Assembly (NCBI GenBank): GCA_023678885.1
Contig: CM042983.1
Location: 28,006,279 to 28,070,278 of the forward strand
Direction: 5' to 3'
DNA length: 64,000 bases
Source: Pogostemon cablin
Taxonomy: Eukaryota > Streptophyta > Magnoliopsida > Lamiales > Lamiaceae
Part shown: positions 31,320-41,730 of the stretch, one piece after another
Position numbering within the stretch: position 1 is the stretch's first letter
How the letters are laid out: each line of letters starts with the position of its first letter
Translations under genes and position numbers: made by a program
Notes under the pieces: generated by a model
What the model was told of the DNA's origin: nothing
Seen by the model: the letters and a program-made list of their open reading frames with translations, nothing else
Databases searched by the model: none

Positions 31320-31556
31320 CTTGAAACAGGTGGGGTTTGTGTGTTCACTATGGTAGTTTGGTTTATTAAAATTTGGGTAAATATGGTGCGATTTTATTTT
31401 ACTCACGTTCTTTTTTACTTCTAATTTAACTCATGCGAAGGTGGATGTATAATTGGAAGTTTTATACCATTCATCCTTAATATATTAATTTTATTCACTT
31501 TTAATCTATTTATTTCTCCTTTTAGATATATACGAGTTGGAACCCACAAACATTAC
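31320..31556. other. Unassigned AT-rich DNA
   Basis: I see no feature here that I can support. Confidence 0.3.
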
Positions 31557-31558
31557 TA

Positions 31559-31750
31559 TTCCCTCCATCCCGACAAATATCCCTATTTGCTTTTAGCACA
31601 TGAATTAAGGAGTATTGTTATTTTATGTATGGTGCCTAGTTGTATTAGAAGTGAATGATGAGATCACTTTTTACTAAAAGGGGAAAATGAGACCTTTGAG
31701 TGGGACGTCCAATATAGTAAAATGTGAATCTTTCCGTGAGATGGAGGAAG
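31559..31750. mobile_element. Stowaway-type MITE
   Basis: Inverted termini TTCCCTCCATCCCGAC and CCGTGAGATGGAGGAAG lie between TA dinucleotides. The interior GAATTAAGGAGTATTGTTAT resembles the element at 1039-1257. Confidence 0.65.
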
Positions 31751-32035
31751 TAATACAATTAAAATATAAGACTTACATGATCCATTAATATAATTACTGA
31801 CTACACATAAAATAATATTACTCCTTAATTAAAAAAAAATATAAAAACATTGTCAAATGAACGAAGGGAGTATGAGAGTGGTTTTCGAATAAGAATTTAC
31901 GAATTGTTATATACATATATATGAAATTATTTATGTGGTTTTTAGTATATTTTGCTAATACTATAATTTAATACTATTTACATTTAAACTATGTTTGTTT
32001 TCGATGTTTTAGTTTAGAGATAAATTATGTAACTC

Positions 32036-32302
32036 ATTTCTTATTTTTTCATCTCGTAAACAAGTTCATACCACTATTTTTATCCGTAGTATAAATCAGT
32101 TCACACCCTTAAATAACAAAATATCACACAATCTAACAACTCCACAACATTCTTTAATTTTAAAATTGTCACCCTTTAAACTCACATAATTTATTTTATA
32201 ATTTATTTATTACCTAAAATATAAAATTACTGAAAGTTAAAAAAACTTTTTTAAATTCATATATTTATAATAAATCTAACTTTTATTATGGGATGGAGGG
32301 AG
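32036..32302. mobile_element. Degenerate Stowaway-type MITE
   Basis: The right end ATTATGGGATGGAGGGAG followed by TA and the interior (TTCACACC, AAATTGTCACCCTTTAAAC, TTTATTACCTAAA) match the complete copy at 26896. The left terminus has decayed. Confidence 0.6.
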
Positions 32303-32771
32303 TACCTAATAATGTATTAAAAAAATCTTGACACTAACAATAAAGGAATTATACAAGACAATTTTTACTCCCGCAATAATTTACACTACAAATGTAATTA
32401 TTAAAAAAAATTATAATACCCCTAAAAGATACAATTTTTTTAATTTCAATGTTCAATCATAGGTGAAAACTTTTTTTTTCTGGATTGAGGGAATATTACA
32501 CAATTTGTTACCGTTATACTGAAGTTATAAAAAGGTAAAAAAAAGTAGTAAAATATATCTTAAAAAATTATCTCCTATACATTAAATTAATATACTCTTT
32601 TAATTATATGCAAAAATAAACGTATATATATAGTAGGTGAGTGGATAGAGGAAATAATCCTTAATTTATATACAAAATAAATGAATATACTATTTTGATG
32701 ATAAGAAGTAGAGAGAAAAGAATAAATAATGTTAGTAAAACATTACTGCATACAAATAAAAAAAACGTGGG

Positions 32772-33118
32772 TCAACATTGAGGTGCCCCTGATTGAAAGG
32801 TCAGGGGTTCAAGCCCCCCGGAGCGCAATGGTGGAACAATTAATATTGAGGGCTACAAGCGGCAGTGTGGGAGGCTGAAACTCAGTGGGAACCTGCGGCT
32901 CGGTGGGAACCTGCGGCTGAGCTAGGGGGAGGGTCAGCATGGAGCAATCACCAGCATGGAGCAATCACTTGGGGATCGACTCCTTGTGCGCAGTAGTTAA
33001 AAGATATTAGGAACCTGTGATCCATTGTGTGGTTACCGCGATTTACTTGGAGGCAGTTCTGAGGGGCCGGGACTGTTTCTTCGAGGACTAGTCGGGCGTA
33101 AGCCCGGAACCTCGGTAT

Positions 33119-33160
<42 letters not shown>
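32772..33160 (+). mobile_element. SINE with poly(A) tail and target duplication
   Basis: The body starts TCAACATTGAGGTGCCCCTG and has a strong B-box-like motif GGGGTTCAAGCCCC (about 32808-32821). It ends CGGAACCTCGGTATC followed by an uninterrupted A run of about 41 bases. The flanks ACGTGGG (32765-32771 and 33161-33167), preceded by A-rich DNA on both sides, are a target duplication. Two direct duplications occur inside (TGGGAACCTGCGGCT and CAGCATGGAGCAATCAC). It moves with LINE enzymes and has no protein. The minus-strand frame 33033-33257 is only the translated poly(A). Confidence 0.8.
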
Positions 33161-33162
<2 letters not shown>

Positions 33163-33505
33163 GTGGGGAAGAAAAAGAAACGTGTTAAAAAAGGGGCATA
33201 AGTCGTCTTTCCCATTGGATTCGTTAGTTGTGTGGCTTTTTTAAAGACTGATGTCATTCATGTAAAATGTTTACACTTTAGTAATGTATGTTCCCACAAA
33301 CCTGCCAAAACTCCGACCAAAATATTTGGTCGTTGCTATAGCTATTTCCTCTCCAATCATTCTGTATACACTTTTTTTTCTTCTTCCTTTCTTAGTAATA
33401 TCTCCGTTATAATGTTCACACTTTTTTCTTCGGAAAATCTCATACTCCCCCATCCGATTTCAATGGAATTTTTTTACGAAAATTAAGAAATATATTATTT
33501 TAATA

Positions 33506-33732
33506 CTCCTTCCGTCCCAGGCTAACAGAGTCATTTTACCATTTTGGTCGTCCCATCTAAAGAGTCTCATTTCTTTTTTTGGACATATGGGACCCACCCA
33601 CACCCACTAATACAATTAAAACATGGGGCCCCCACACTTACTAATACAACTATCCACTACACATTAAATAATAATACTCCTTAATCCACGTGCCCAAAAG
33701 TAAATGTGACTCTTAAGTTGGGACGGAGGAAG
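33506..33732. mobile_element. Stowaway MITE
   Basis: Inverted termini CTCCTTCCGTCCCAGGCTAA and TTAAGTTGGGACGGAGGAAG lie between TA dinucleotides. The interior contains ATGGGACCCACC and CCTTAATCCACGTG-like segments shared with other Stowaways here. Confidence 0.8.
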
Positions 33733-34140
33733 TATATAGTAGTAGATATGTAAAAATGTATATATTTTAATGTATAGTGAATAGTTATTTAAGTGTTATG
33801 TGTAAATCTCACAAAAATATATTAATTGTTTTGTGTAGGTTCCAAGAAAAAAAATTAAATATTAAAGTGAAATGCTAAAATTAGAAATTTGTAACCATTG
33901 TGGAACAGGGGTGTCTATTTTTACATTCCAACAAAGAAATGTCAATTAACATTATAAGTTTATAAATTAATAATGATGTCAACTTACATAATTTACTTTA
34001 TATTTAAATTGTAATATAACTCACGTGTCATGCATGGTATGAAATTTTATTTTGAATATTCTATTTAATAAAATATACACTCGCGTATTATATATATTGA
34101 ATGAAAAATATAAATTCAATATTAAATAAAAAATATAAAT
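33733..34140. other. Unassigned AT-rich DNA
   Basis: I see no supported gene or repeat here. Confidence 0.3.
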
Positions 34141-34146
34141 TAATCA

Positions 34147-34235
34147 GGTGAGTTAGCTCACTTGGTTACTGGACTCCTCACTAAAGTGAGTAATTCAGAT
34201 TAACTTCTAACTACTAACAATGGAATATTTATCGA
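34147..34235 (+). mobile_element. tRNA-derived SINE-like fragment A
   Basis: GAGTTAGCTCACTTGGTTAC carries an A-box match (TAGCTCACTTGG). A related fragment at 35309-35390 has GGGTTAGCTCACTTGATTAT and a clearer B box. Both continue with CTCACTAA(A/G)GTGAGT. No tail or target duplication. Confidence 0.4.
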
Positions 34236-34554
34236 TAAAAAAAATTATAATATAAATTAAATTTTGTAATTTATATTGTATGATTTAAAAGAATAATCAA
34301 TATTATTACTATTTTATGATTTTATTATTTGAATTAATTATTCTATATTATTTTGAATTTGGCAATGACTAGGGTGAGCAAGTTGCACTAATTTTGAAAT
34401 TTACAACCTCATTCCTTTAATTTCAGTGTGTGTTTTTCTGTTTCATTTAATTTCATTTTGTTTAAAATTTATTTACAGTTACTTTTTTTTCGTTTTATTC
34501 TTTTTTTTTTTATTTTTTTCTATTTTTTTTTAAATTTAATTTTAGGGATATAAT

Positions 34555-34805
34555 TATAATTTTCACCCTTGTGCTTTAGTGTATATTTAAATATTAGAGT
34601 TTAGGGTTTAGGGTACAATTGTAATTTTACCCTTGTAGTTTAGGGTATAATTTATTCCTAGAGTTTAGGGTTTAGGGTATAATTGTAATTTTACCTTTAT
34701 GGTTTAGAGTATAATTTATCCCTATGATTTAGAATTTAGGGTATAATTGTAAATTTACCCTTGTGGGTATATTTATCTTTAGAGTTTAGGGTAAAGAGTA
34801 TGAAT
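34555..34805 (+). repeat. Tandem repeat with telomere-like TTTAGGG words
   Basis: About four diverged units of roughly 65 bases contain GAGTTTAGGGTTTAGGGTA, then CAATTGTAATTTTACCC. The plant telomere heptamer TTTAGGG appears singly and in pairs, but never as a longer pure run, so this is an AT-rich tandem repeat with telomere-like words and not a telomere. Confidence 0.7.
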
Positions 34806-34904
34806 TAATTAAGAAGAGTGGGGACCAAAGGGGCGCTGGTTTTACCCAAGTCCTACTCTTTGAATTTTATAGTGATATATACAATGGTTAAGAACAATTA
34901 TATA

Positions 34905-34983
34905 CTCCATCTGTCCCGGTAATTTGTGCACACTTCCTTTGTAATACAAAGGAAGTGTGCACAAATTACTGGGACGAAGAGAG
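34905..34983. mobile_element. Ultra-short palindromic Stowaway
   Basis: CTCCATCTGTCCCGGTAATT and a hairpin stem GTGCACACTTCCTTTGTA, paired with TACAAAGGAAGTGTGCAC, make up nearly the whole element. It has the same design as 3860-3940. The 3' TA is altered. Confidence 0.7.
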
Positions 34984-35308
34984 AAATCTTTTTAAATATA
35001 TTCACTTATTCTCGTATCAAAATTTATTTTAATTTAAAAAATCATTATATTAAAGTTGTATTTAATAAAAATGAATGTGCAAATAGCAGCACTTTTTTAG
35101 AAATAGTATATTAAAAAAAATAAATATGTTTCTATATTCAATAAGAATCCGTGTATTATGTGAAAATTTGAAATTAAAATAATTTTATATTTAATTTATT
35201 TGATTTTACAAGAATAATTGTACTACTGTCAGGTGTATTTTTGAAAAAAAAAATTTATAAATTATAAGAAGAATTGTAGTATTGTTATATATTATATATA
35301 TATTCAAT

Positions 35309-35390
35309 AAGGTGGGTTAGCTCACTTGATTATTGGGCTTCTCACTAAGGTGAGTGACCTTAGTTCGATAAACGATTCCATTCAATTGTG
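35309..35390 (+). mobile_element. tRNA-derived SINE-like fragment B
   Basis: A-box match in GGGTTAGCTCACTTG and B-box-like AGTTCGATAAAC (about 35363) are about 45 bases apart. It is related to the fragment at 34147. Confidence 0.45.
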
Positions 35391-35835
35391 AATAATTTTA
35401 ATATGAAACGTCTCATGTAAACAGATTGATTCATCACTAAAATATATTTATAAATGGACTCTACCAATTAGATATATTTTGTGAAAAACGAAAAATTGTA
35501 GTCCCTCAGCCCATTTAAATTATAAATAGTTTTAATTAGTTTTTTCTATTCCATTCAATTGTGAATAATTTTAATATGAAACATTCTCTTGTGAGACGGA
35601 TTGACTCATCACTAAAGTATACTTATTGTATTGATAAAGTATGCTTATTTGTAGTTAAAGTATGTTAATAATAAATCATATTATAACACGTTAAAATTAT
35701 ATTTTAATGCATAATTCATTATACTTTAGAAAACATACTTTATTTATATAATTTGCATATTTTAACACATCTCACTAACCGTCTTATTATGTAAATAAAG
35801 TCTCACAAGTTGTCTTAATATAGTGAAATCCCTCA
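35377..35835. mobile_element. MITE-like family with GAGACGGATTGA terminus, duplicated left end
   Basis: CCATTCAATTGTGAATAATT followed by a GAGACGG-like terminus occurs at about 35378 and 35550 (tandem, period about 172). From 35580 a fuller copy runs through AAAGTATGCTTATTTG and a mirrored CATACTTTA part to CTCACTAACCGTCTTA. Relatives lie at 37573-37845 and 42427-42624/59496-59520. Confidence 0.5.
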
Positions 35836-36690
35836 ATAATATACCTAATATAGGAAAGGCTTATTATTATTAAAGTATGATGATGAATGATTAATTAAAG
35901 TATAATTTTAATATAAATCATGCTATAATACCTAATATATATTTTAATATGCATCATCATTATACTTTAGTAATATTCATTCTTTAATTACATGATAAAT
36001 ATACTTTACATATGAAATAGTTATAGTTTAACTACGAATTATCCCGTCATACATACATATTTTTTCACAAAAGACCTTGACATACCTTTTATTATAACTT
36101 AACTTAATTTGAAGAGCAATACTTGTGTGAGATTGTCTTACGCTGAGATTATTTTCTTTTTTTTCTAATTAGGTATCATTATTAATTAAAGATATTATCA
36201 CTTTTCATTTACACGGTAAATAATTTATAAAATAGTTCACATCATAATTAATTATCATTTATATAAATTAAGTATCAATTTTTATTGAAATATTATTGTT
36301 ATATGTCTCACGAAATTTATTAAGTGAAAAAGTTTCGCATAAATATTTACTTAATTAGAATGCACAATAATACCTATTTAAATTTTTAAAAAATATAAAA
36401 CACATTAAAATGCATGTACTATAATAATAATGTAATATTTGGGGGTCATCACCACCCAGAAAAGAGCACGAAGTCTTATTACATTTAGTGCTACTACATC
36501 TTATACTATAAGCATTAAATGAATGATACATACTCCTATACACTATGGAAATTTCAATTTTGGTCAATAAATATTAGTTACAAAACGTATTTAGATATTA
36601 TTTATTCATACATTTGTTATAGAAAATTACGCATAGAAACAAAATTTAATTTTATTTTCCAATATTACCTATATTTACTGAACATCAGTG
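35836..36690. repeat. MITE-derived AT-rich DNA
   Basis: It contains a further palindromic segment with TTAAAGTATGATGATGAATG and a mirrored part (35870-36005). At 36115-36345 is a relative of the 1535-1690 repeat, recognisable by GTGTGAGATTGTCTTACGC. Frames 36355-36567 and 36519-36734 show no domain. Confidence 0.35.
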
Positions 36691-36770
36691 TGCATCGTAT
36701 GAAACAAATTAAAAAAATACGATTAAGTATTTAAATATGTATACATCATTGTGCACTCATTTGAGATAAG

Positions 36771-37403
36771 TAATTTTTTGGGAGAAAAAAATGAATAAAC
36801 TATTTATATGAATATACATCAATGTACATTTAGGTGACACTACAACATAAATGACTTTATATAACACGTAAAAAATAATATTTAATAGCTTAATAGTGTT
36901 ATTATAGACGATATGTAACACTTTTAGGGGTGTCGCTGTTGCCCCTGTTACCTATTGTCTTATGTAACACTTTTTTTTAATATAGTAACACTTAAATAAA
37001 AATGTTACATTTACTTTGGTAACACTTTATAAAAGTTCCAACACAATGTATATGTAACACTTTTTATAAAATTAAAAAATAAAATTGAGTAATTTTTTGG
37101 GAGAAAAAAATGAATAAACTATTTATATGAATATACATCAGTGTACATTTAGGTGACACTACAACATAAATGACTTTATATAACACGTAAAAATGATATT
37201 TAATAGCTTAATAGTGTTATTATAGACGATATGTAATACTTTTAAGGGTGTCGCTGTTGCCCCTGTTACCTATTGTCTTATGTAACACTTTTTTTAATAT
37301 AGTAACACTTAAATAAAAATGTTACATTTACTTTGGCAACACTTTATAAAAGTTACAACACAATGTATATGTAACACTTTTTATAAAATTAAAAAATAAA
37401 ATT
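36771..37403 (+). repeat. 319-bp tandem duplication containing a CACTA-like end
   Basis: Unit 1 (36771-37089) and unit 2 (37090-37403) both start TAATTTTTTGGGAGAAAAAA and are nearly identical. Each contains about 65 bases of flank followed by CACTACAACATAAATGAC and many GTAACAC words. The duplication therefore spans the border between flank and transposon end. Confidence 0.85.
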
Positions 37404-37409
37404 ACATTT

Positions 37410-37475
37410 GCTTGGGTTTGAACACATAACCTATGAGTTATAATACATTTCATCTACCAACTTAGCTAGTCCATC
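37410..37475 (-). mobile_element. tRNA-derived segment (SINE-like) in the CACTA-like element
   Basis: On the minus strand TAGCTAAGTTGGTAGA fits the A box, and about 35 bases later GTTCAAACCC fits the B box. The full cloverleaf is not evident, so I call it tRNA-derived and not a tRNA gene. Confidence 0.4.
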
Positions 37476-37572
37476 AGTCTTATCAAATAGTACTTAATAT
37501 TAATTTTATTATATATTTTAAATTCCTTTTTTTTCCTTTTCAAATAAAATTTTGTATTTAAATATTGACAAA

Positions 37573-37845
37573 TTCTCTTGTGAGACATTATACATGTGAG
37601 ACGGTATGTGAGACCTGTTAAAGTATGCCAATTATATAGATAAAGTATACTTAGTAGTTGTTAAAGTTTGTTTTTCTAAATATGATAAATGATGAATTAA
37701 AGTATGATTTTAGAGTGTTATAATATAATTCATTATTGACATACTTTAATTATAAATAATCATACTTTACCTATATAATCAGCATACTTTAGTAATGGAT
37801 CAATCCATCTCACAACCGTATCACAAGAGAGTTTCTCTTAAATAT
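37573..37845. mobile_element. MITE-like palindromic element
   Basis: The left end TTCTCTTGTGAGACATTATA, with the right end CAACCGTATCACAAGAGAG and mirrored AAAGTATG/CATACTTTA words, makes a long imperfect palindrome. It belongs to the family at 35580 and 42427. Confidence 0.55.
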
Positions 37846-38063
37846 TTTAACCGTTAACATAAAATGTTAGTAAATATAATTAAAAATATTTTTTCGTAAA
37901 TAATATATATTTTTTAAAATTTTATAATTCAATTTTAAATAATACATATTAAAATAAAATATATTTTATGTAATGAACTACATGTATTTTGTATTATATA
38001 ATTACATTAAACTAATTTTTTCAATTTTTTAAAAAAATATAAAAAATTAAAATTTTTTAAAAT

Positions 38064-38068
38064 ATGGG

Positions 38069-38112
<44 letters not shown>
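38064..38112. repeat. (AT)n microsatellite
   Basis: An alternating AT run of nearly 50 bases lies inside the CACTA-like element. Similar runs are at 31138-31167, 44042-44071, 51943-51980 and 57752-57851. Confidence 0.9.
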
Positions 38113-38590
38113 TATAAATATGGAGTTTTAAAAATACTATTTTAAAATGTTATGTAAATAATTTATGCATGTAGAAGTATTACTTAGAAATGTTACTTAT
38201 GTATATAAGTGTTATATTATAGTGTTACCTTTGTAAAAGTGTTATATAAAATGTGTTATATATAGAAAAATATTATATGCATGTGTTACATATTAGAAAA
38301 GTGCTACATGTATGTGTTACTTATATAAAAGGTATTACAAAAATGTTACATCTCATAATAATTTAAAAAGTGTTATAATTTTGTGTTATATAAATTTAAA
38401 GTGTTACCATGTGGTGTTATTTAATGCTAGTTATGTTGTAGATAAATAATTGTCGAAGATAGAATCATTGAATACAACCTTAATTTGTACACACGTGTGC
38501 ACAATGTACTAATCAATCTGAATTTTGATTAATTAATCGGAAACTTGTCACAAAATGAAGAATGAAGTCACAATTAGAAGAACGATGACG

Positions 38591-38876
38591 AATATGTACA
38601 TTGGCGTGCATTTAGAGAGAAATAATAGAAAGTGACTGCAGAGAGAATTAGTAAAACGATTTTTTCCTAAATTATTTCTTTCAAAATCTGTACATCAACA
38701 TGCATTCAAGAGAGAGAAATAAAGAAAGTGACCGCAGAGAGAATTAGAAAATTAATTTTTCCTAAATTATTTCTTTCTAAATATGTACATCAGCGTGCAT
38801 TTAGAGAGAGGAATAAAAGGAAGTGACCACAGAGAGAATTAGGAAAATAATTTTTTTCTAAATTCCCTCTCCTAAA
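38591..38876 (+). repeat. 94-bp tandem repeat, three units
   Basis: Units start at 38591, 38685 and 38779 with AAT(A/C)TGTACATC and contain CAGAGAGAATTAG and TTTTTCCTAAATTATTTCTT. Each holds one TGTACATYRRYRTGCAT motif. The motif also occurs outside the array. Confidence 0.85.
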
Positions 38877-39149
38877 ATCTAGAGTGATAAGTATAATAAT
38901 AGTGTACATTCGTGTATAATAATAATGTACATCGGTGTTCAACGAAATTATTGTTCTATATAAACATTGAATATTAAACGCTGTGAACAAGGATACTGTT
39001 GGGAGAAAAAAAATCGTTATGTATCCCGCAGTAATTATATTAGATTAATGTATTTATTAATAATTAAGTGGTAAATACACGTACCTATAATTAATAAACC
39101 CTTCAATCTTTTCTTTTAAATGGGAAGATTTCTACTAGGTACACTAAAA

Positions 39150-39545
39150 AATCCTTAATTATTATAAGATACAAACATACAAAAATATTACTACTAACTA
39201 CATAAATATATAGTGATATCCAATATTACCCTTACAATGTGCTGTACATAAATGTTTGTGTGCAGCAAAAGTGTGTGCAGTAAAAAAAGTGTGTGCAGCA
39301 AAAAAAGTGTGGTGGTCCGGCGGCGGCGGTCCGGCCGTCGGTGGTTCGACAATCGATCGGCGGCAGTCCGACGGCAGCGGCAGTGGTCCGGTGGTGGGTG
39401 AGGGTTTAAGATTTGTGGTTTAAAAGTATATGGGTTTAGGGTTATATTGATATTTTATTTTAATATTTTATATGTGAGATTAATTTTTTTAAATCAATAT
39501 TTCTAATAGTAATTAGGGGTATAAAGTGTATACCTATAAGTAATT
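39150..39545 (+). repeat. Dispersed repeat with GC-rich core, copy 2
   Basis: Three GTGTGCAGCAAAA-like words (39258-39307) precede a GC-rich core of CCGGCGG/TCCGACGG words (39309-39403). Then GGTGGGTGAGGGTTT and GTTTAAAAGTATATGGG follow, matching copy 1 at 26160-26670 in reverse. The flanks are conserved and the core differs. Confidence 0.55.
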
Positions 39546-39905
39546 TTTCCCTTTTAAATTAATATATTTTCATTTTAGGGTATACCATGTGTCTTTCATT
39601 CAACGTTTTACAATAAAAGATGTACACTAAAATGTAACAAAATATCCGAACCGAATAACCTGCATTTGGACGATCTCATGTTAATATTATTTAGGCAAAT
39701 ATTTGTGTAAGACTGTTTAAAAAATAAATTTTGTGAGATGTATAAAAAAATATTGTATTTATAAAATAAAAAGAAAAGAGTTATGATATGAAAAAGTAAT
39801 AATTATTAAATTAAATTATTTTATTAATTATTAAAAAAATTTAAATAACATCTTTAAAAGCTTTAAATAATTTCACATAACCAAAAAAGCATGGTAGTGA
39901 TTAAT

Positions 39906-40179
39906 ACTCCTTCAGTCCCAACTTCAACTTCACACTTTCTATTTTGCTCCGTACCAAATTCAACTTCACAATTCTATAAAGGGTAAAACCAACTAACTAA
40001 TATCCCTCTAACATACTTTAATTTCAAATTTATCATCACATTTTTAACACTCATAACATACTTTATCATTTATTTATTACCAAAAAATACCATACTACCC
40101 TCAAAAGTAAGTCAAAAAATAAATTTTCTTAAACTTCGTATCTACAGTAAACATGAAGTTGAATTTGGGACGAAGGGAA
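39906..40179. mobile_element. Stowaway-type MITE
   Basis: Inverted termini CTCCTTCAGTCCCAACTTCA and TGAATTTGGGACGAAGGGAA lie after TA. The interior resembles the copy at 26896-27158 (TTATTTATTACC, CTTCGTATCTACAGTAAAC). Confidence 0.75.
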
Positions 40180-40503
40180 TAGGATATATGACGAAGAATT
40201 AGTCTCATATTAATCGAGTTCATAATGTAAATTCCATAATTCCCCTTTAATTTAAATCTTGAAGTATGTAATAAGATTAAAGGAGAGATTATAGAATTTA
40301 CAATCTAAACCCAATTTACACTAGCATTTGTAAATGGTGGATACGTAAAGTAGGCTCCGCGTTAGGATACTGTTTCACACGGAAATAGAAATAATACTCT
40401 ACTCCTACATCATTTGATGGTCAAGATTCAAGAATGATGAACTCAACAATATCACGCGCCTCATAATTGCCTTCTGCTGGTCCACGCTCCGTCAACGCTG
40501 TAT
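40180..40503. other. Unassigned, possibly lower-copy DNA
   Basis: The first part contains an imperfect palindrome (GTAAATTCCATAATTCCCCT and AGAGATTATAGAATTTAC). The part 40320-40503 is less repetitive and less AT-rich than its surroundings, but has no ORF or RNA motif that I recognise. Confidence 0.3.
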
Positions 40504-40511
40504 GTTTCAAT

Positions 40512-41214
40512 TAGGGGTGTGCAAAGTTTGGTTAAAACCGAACAAATCGACCAAATTAAACCGAAATATTAATTTGGTTCGATTTTTTAAAATTCGGTTC
40601 GGGTTTTGCAAATCCAATTTTTTAAATTTCGGTTCGATTTTCGGTTTTGAAATTTAAAATTTCGGTTAACCGAAAATCGAACCGAACTTTTAATTTATTA
40701 TTATTTAATATATATATATATATATTAATATATTCACTTTATTATTTTATTTTATATATATTCAATAATATTTTTTTTCATCCTAAACAAAATTACTTAA
40801 TTAACTAGATTTAATTTTCAATATCAAAATTTAATTAAAACTTAAAATAATTTCATCTATTCAATATATTTTCTTTAAATTGTATTAATTTATACTACGA
40901 AAAAAAGTGAAATATTTATAGAATTATATAATATAAAATTATATATATTATTGTAGTGTATGTTATATTAAAAATATTTTTTTAAGTAGTGAAAATATAA
41001 TAAAATGATATAAAAAAGATTGTTTATTTTTTAAAAAAAATTAATAAATTTCTATTCGGTTAACCGAAATAACCGACCGAAATAATTCGGTTCGGTTAAT
41101 AATGGTTTTGAAAAAGTTCAATTCGGTTTTGGTTTTGTAAAAAAGTTCGGTTCGGTTTTCGATTTTGAAAGTTCAATTTTTGGTTTTCGGTTAACCGACC
41201 GATGCACACCCCTA
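40512..41214. mobile_element. Non-autonomous hAT element (703 bp)
   Basis: Terminal inverted repeats TAGGGGTGTGCA and TGCACACCCCTA and a perfect 8-bp duplication GTTTCAAT (40504-40511, 41215-41222) identify hAT. Subterminal regions are full of TTCGGTT/AACCGAA words; the centre is AT-rich and non-coding. Confidence 0.92.
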
Positions 41215-41354
41215 GTTTCAATCATCTTCATCGTTAAATTAATTTTCTTTTAAGTTGATATTTTGGATATCTAGAAGCATTACTAATATAAGTATTATAT
41301 ATGTATAAATTTTTATTTAATATCATGCTATTAATTTCTATTTAATATTATATA

Positions 41355-41622
41355 CTCCCTTCATCTAAACTTAAATTGCATTATTAGATGCGTAATTAAG
41401 AAAAATTGATGTTTGAGCAATTTTATTGAATTTTGGAGGACAATATAATATTTTTAGGTAATAAATAAATTTTAAAATATGTTATGTGTATTTGATGAGA
41501 GTGACAAATTTATAATTAAGATGTGGGTGATGATTAATGTGATGTTTTCTTTTTGGATGATGAAGTTTAATATGGGGCGAACGAAAATAGAAAGTGTGAA
41601 ATTTAACTTCAGACGGAAGAAA
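41355..41622. mobile_element. Degenerate Stowaway-type MITE
   Basis: The left end CTCCCTTCATCTAAACTTAA and right end TTAACTTCAGACGGAAGAAA are inverted. The interior GTGACAAATTTATAATTAAG matches the fragment at 25444-25603. Confidence 0.6.
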
Positions 41623-41730
41623 TATGTTTTTTTTTAATAATAATGTATACTTATTTTATATTTAATTTTTCATTAAATAAATAATAAAAATTTCATTAAA
41701 AAAATGCATAAGTTTTTTTTTATTAATGTA

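Larger units (their letters stand above)
36837..38442. mobile_element. Non-autonomous CACTA-like element
   Basis: The left end CACTACAACATAAATGAC and the right end GCTAGTTATGTTGTAG (about 38426-38441) are inverted over about 11 bases. The left 300 bases carry repeated GTAACAC words and the right 330 bases repeated GTGTTAC/GTGTTAT words, i.e. the same subterminal motif in inverted orientation, as is usual in CACTA elements. The last bases on the right (GTAGAT) deviate from the expected GTAGTG. There is no transposase. A MITE-like segment and a tRNA-like segment lie inside. Confidence 0.55.

Noticed and set aside
33033..33257. Minus-strand frame with a long poly-Phe run
   Set aside because: It is the reverse translation of the SINE poly(A) tail.
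38064..38112. Long AT run considered as origin or matrix attachment site
   Set aside because: It is a plain (AT)n microsatellite, and several others occur in the window; nothing adds functional support.
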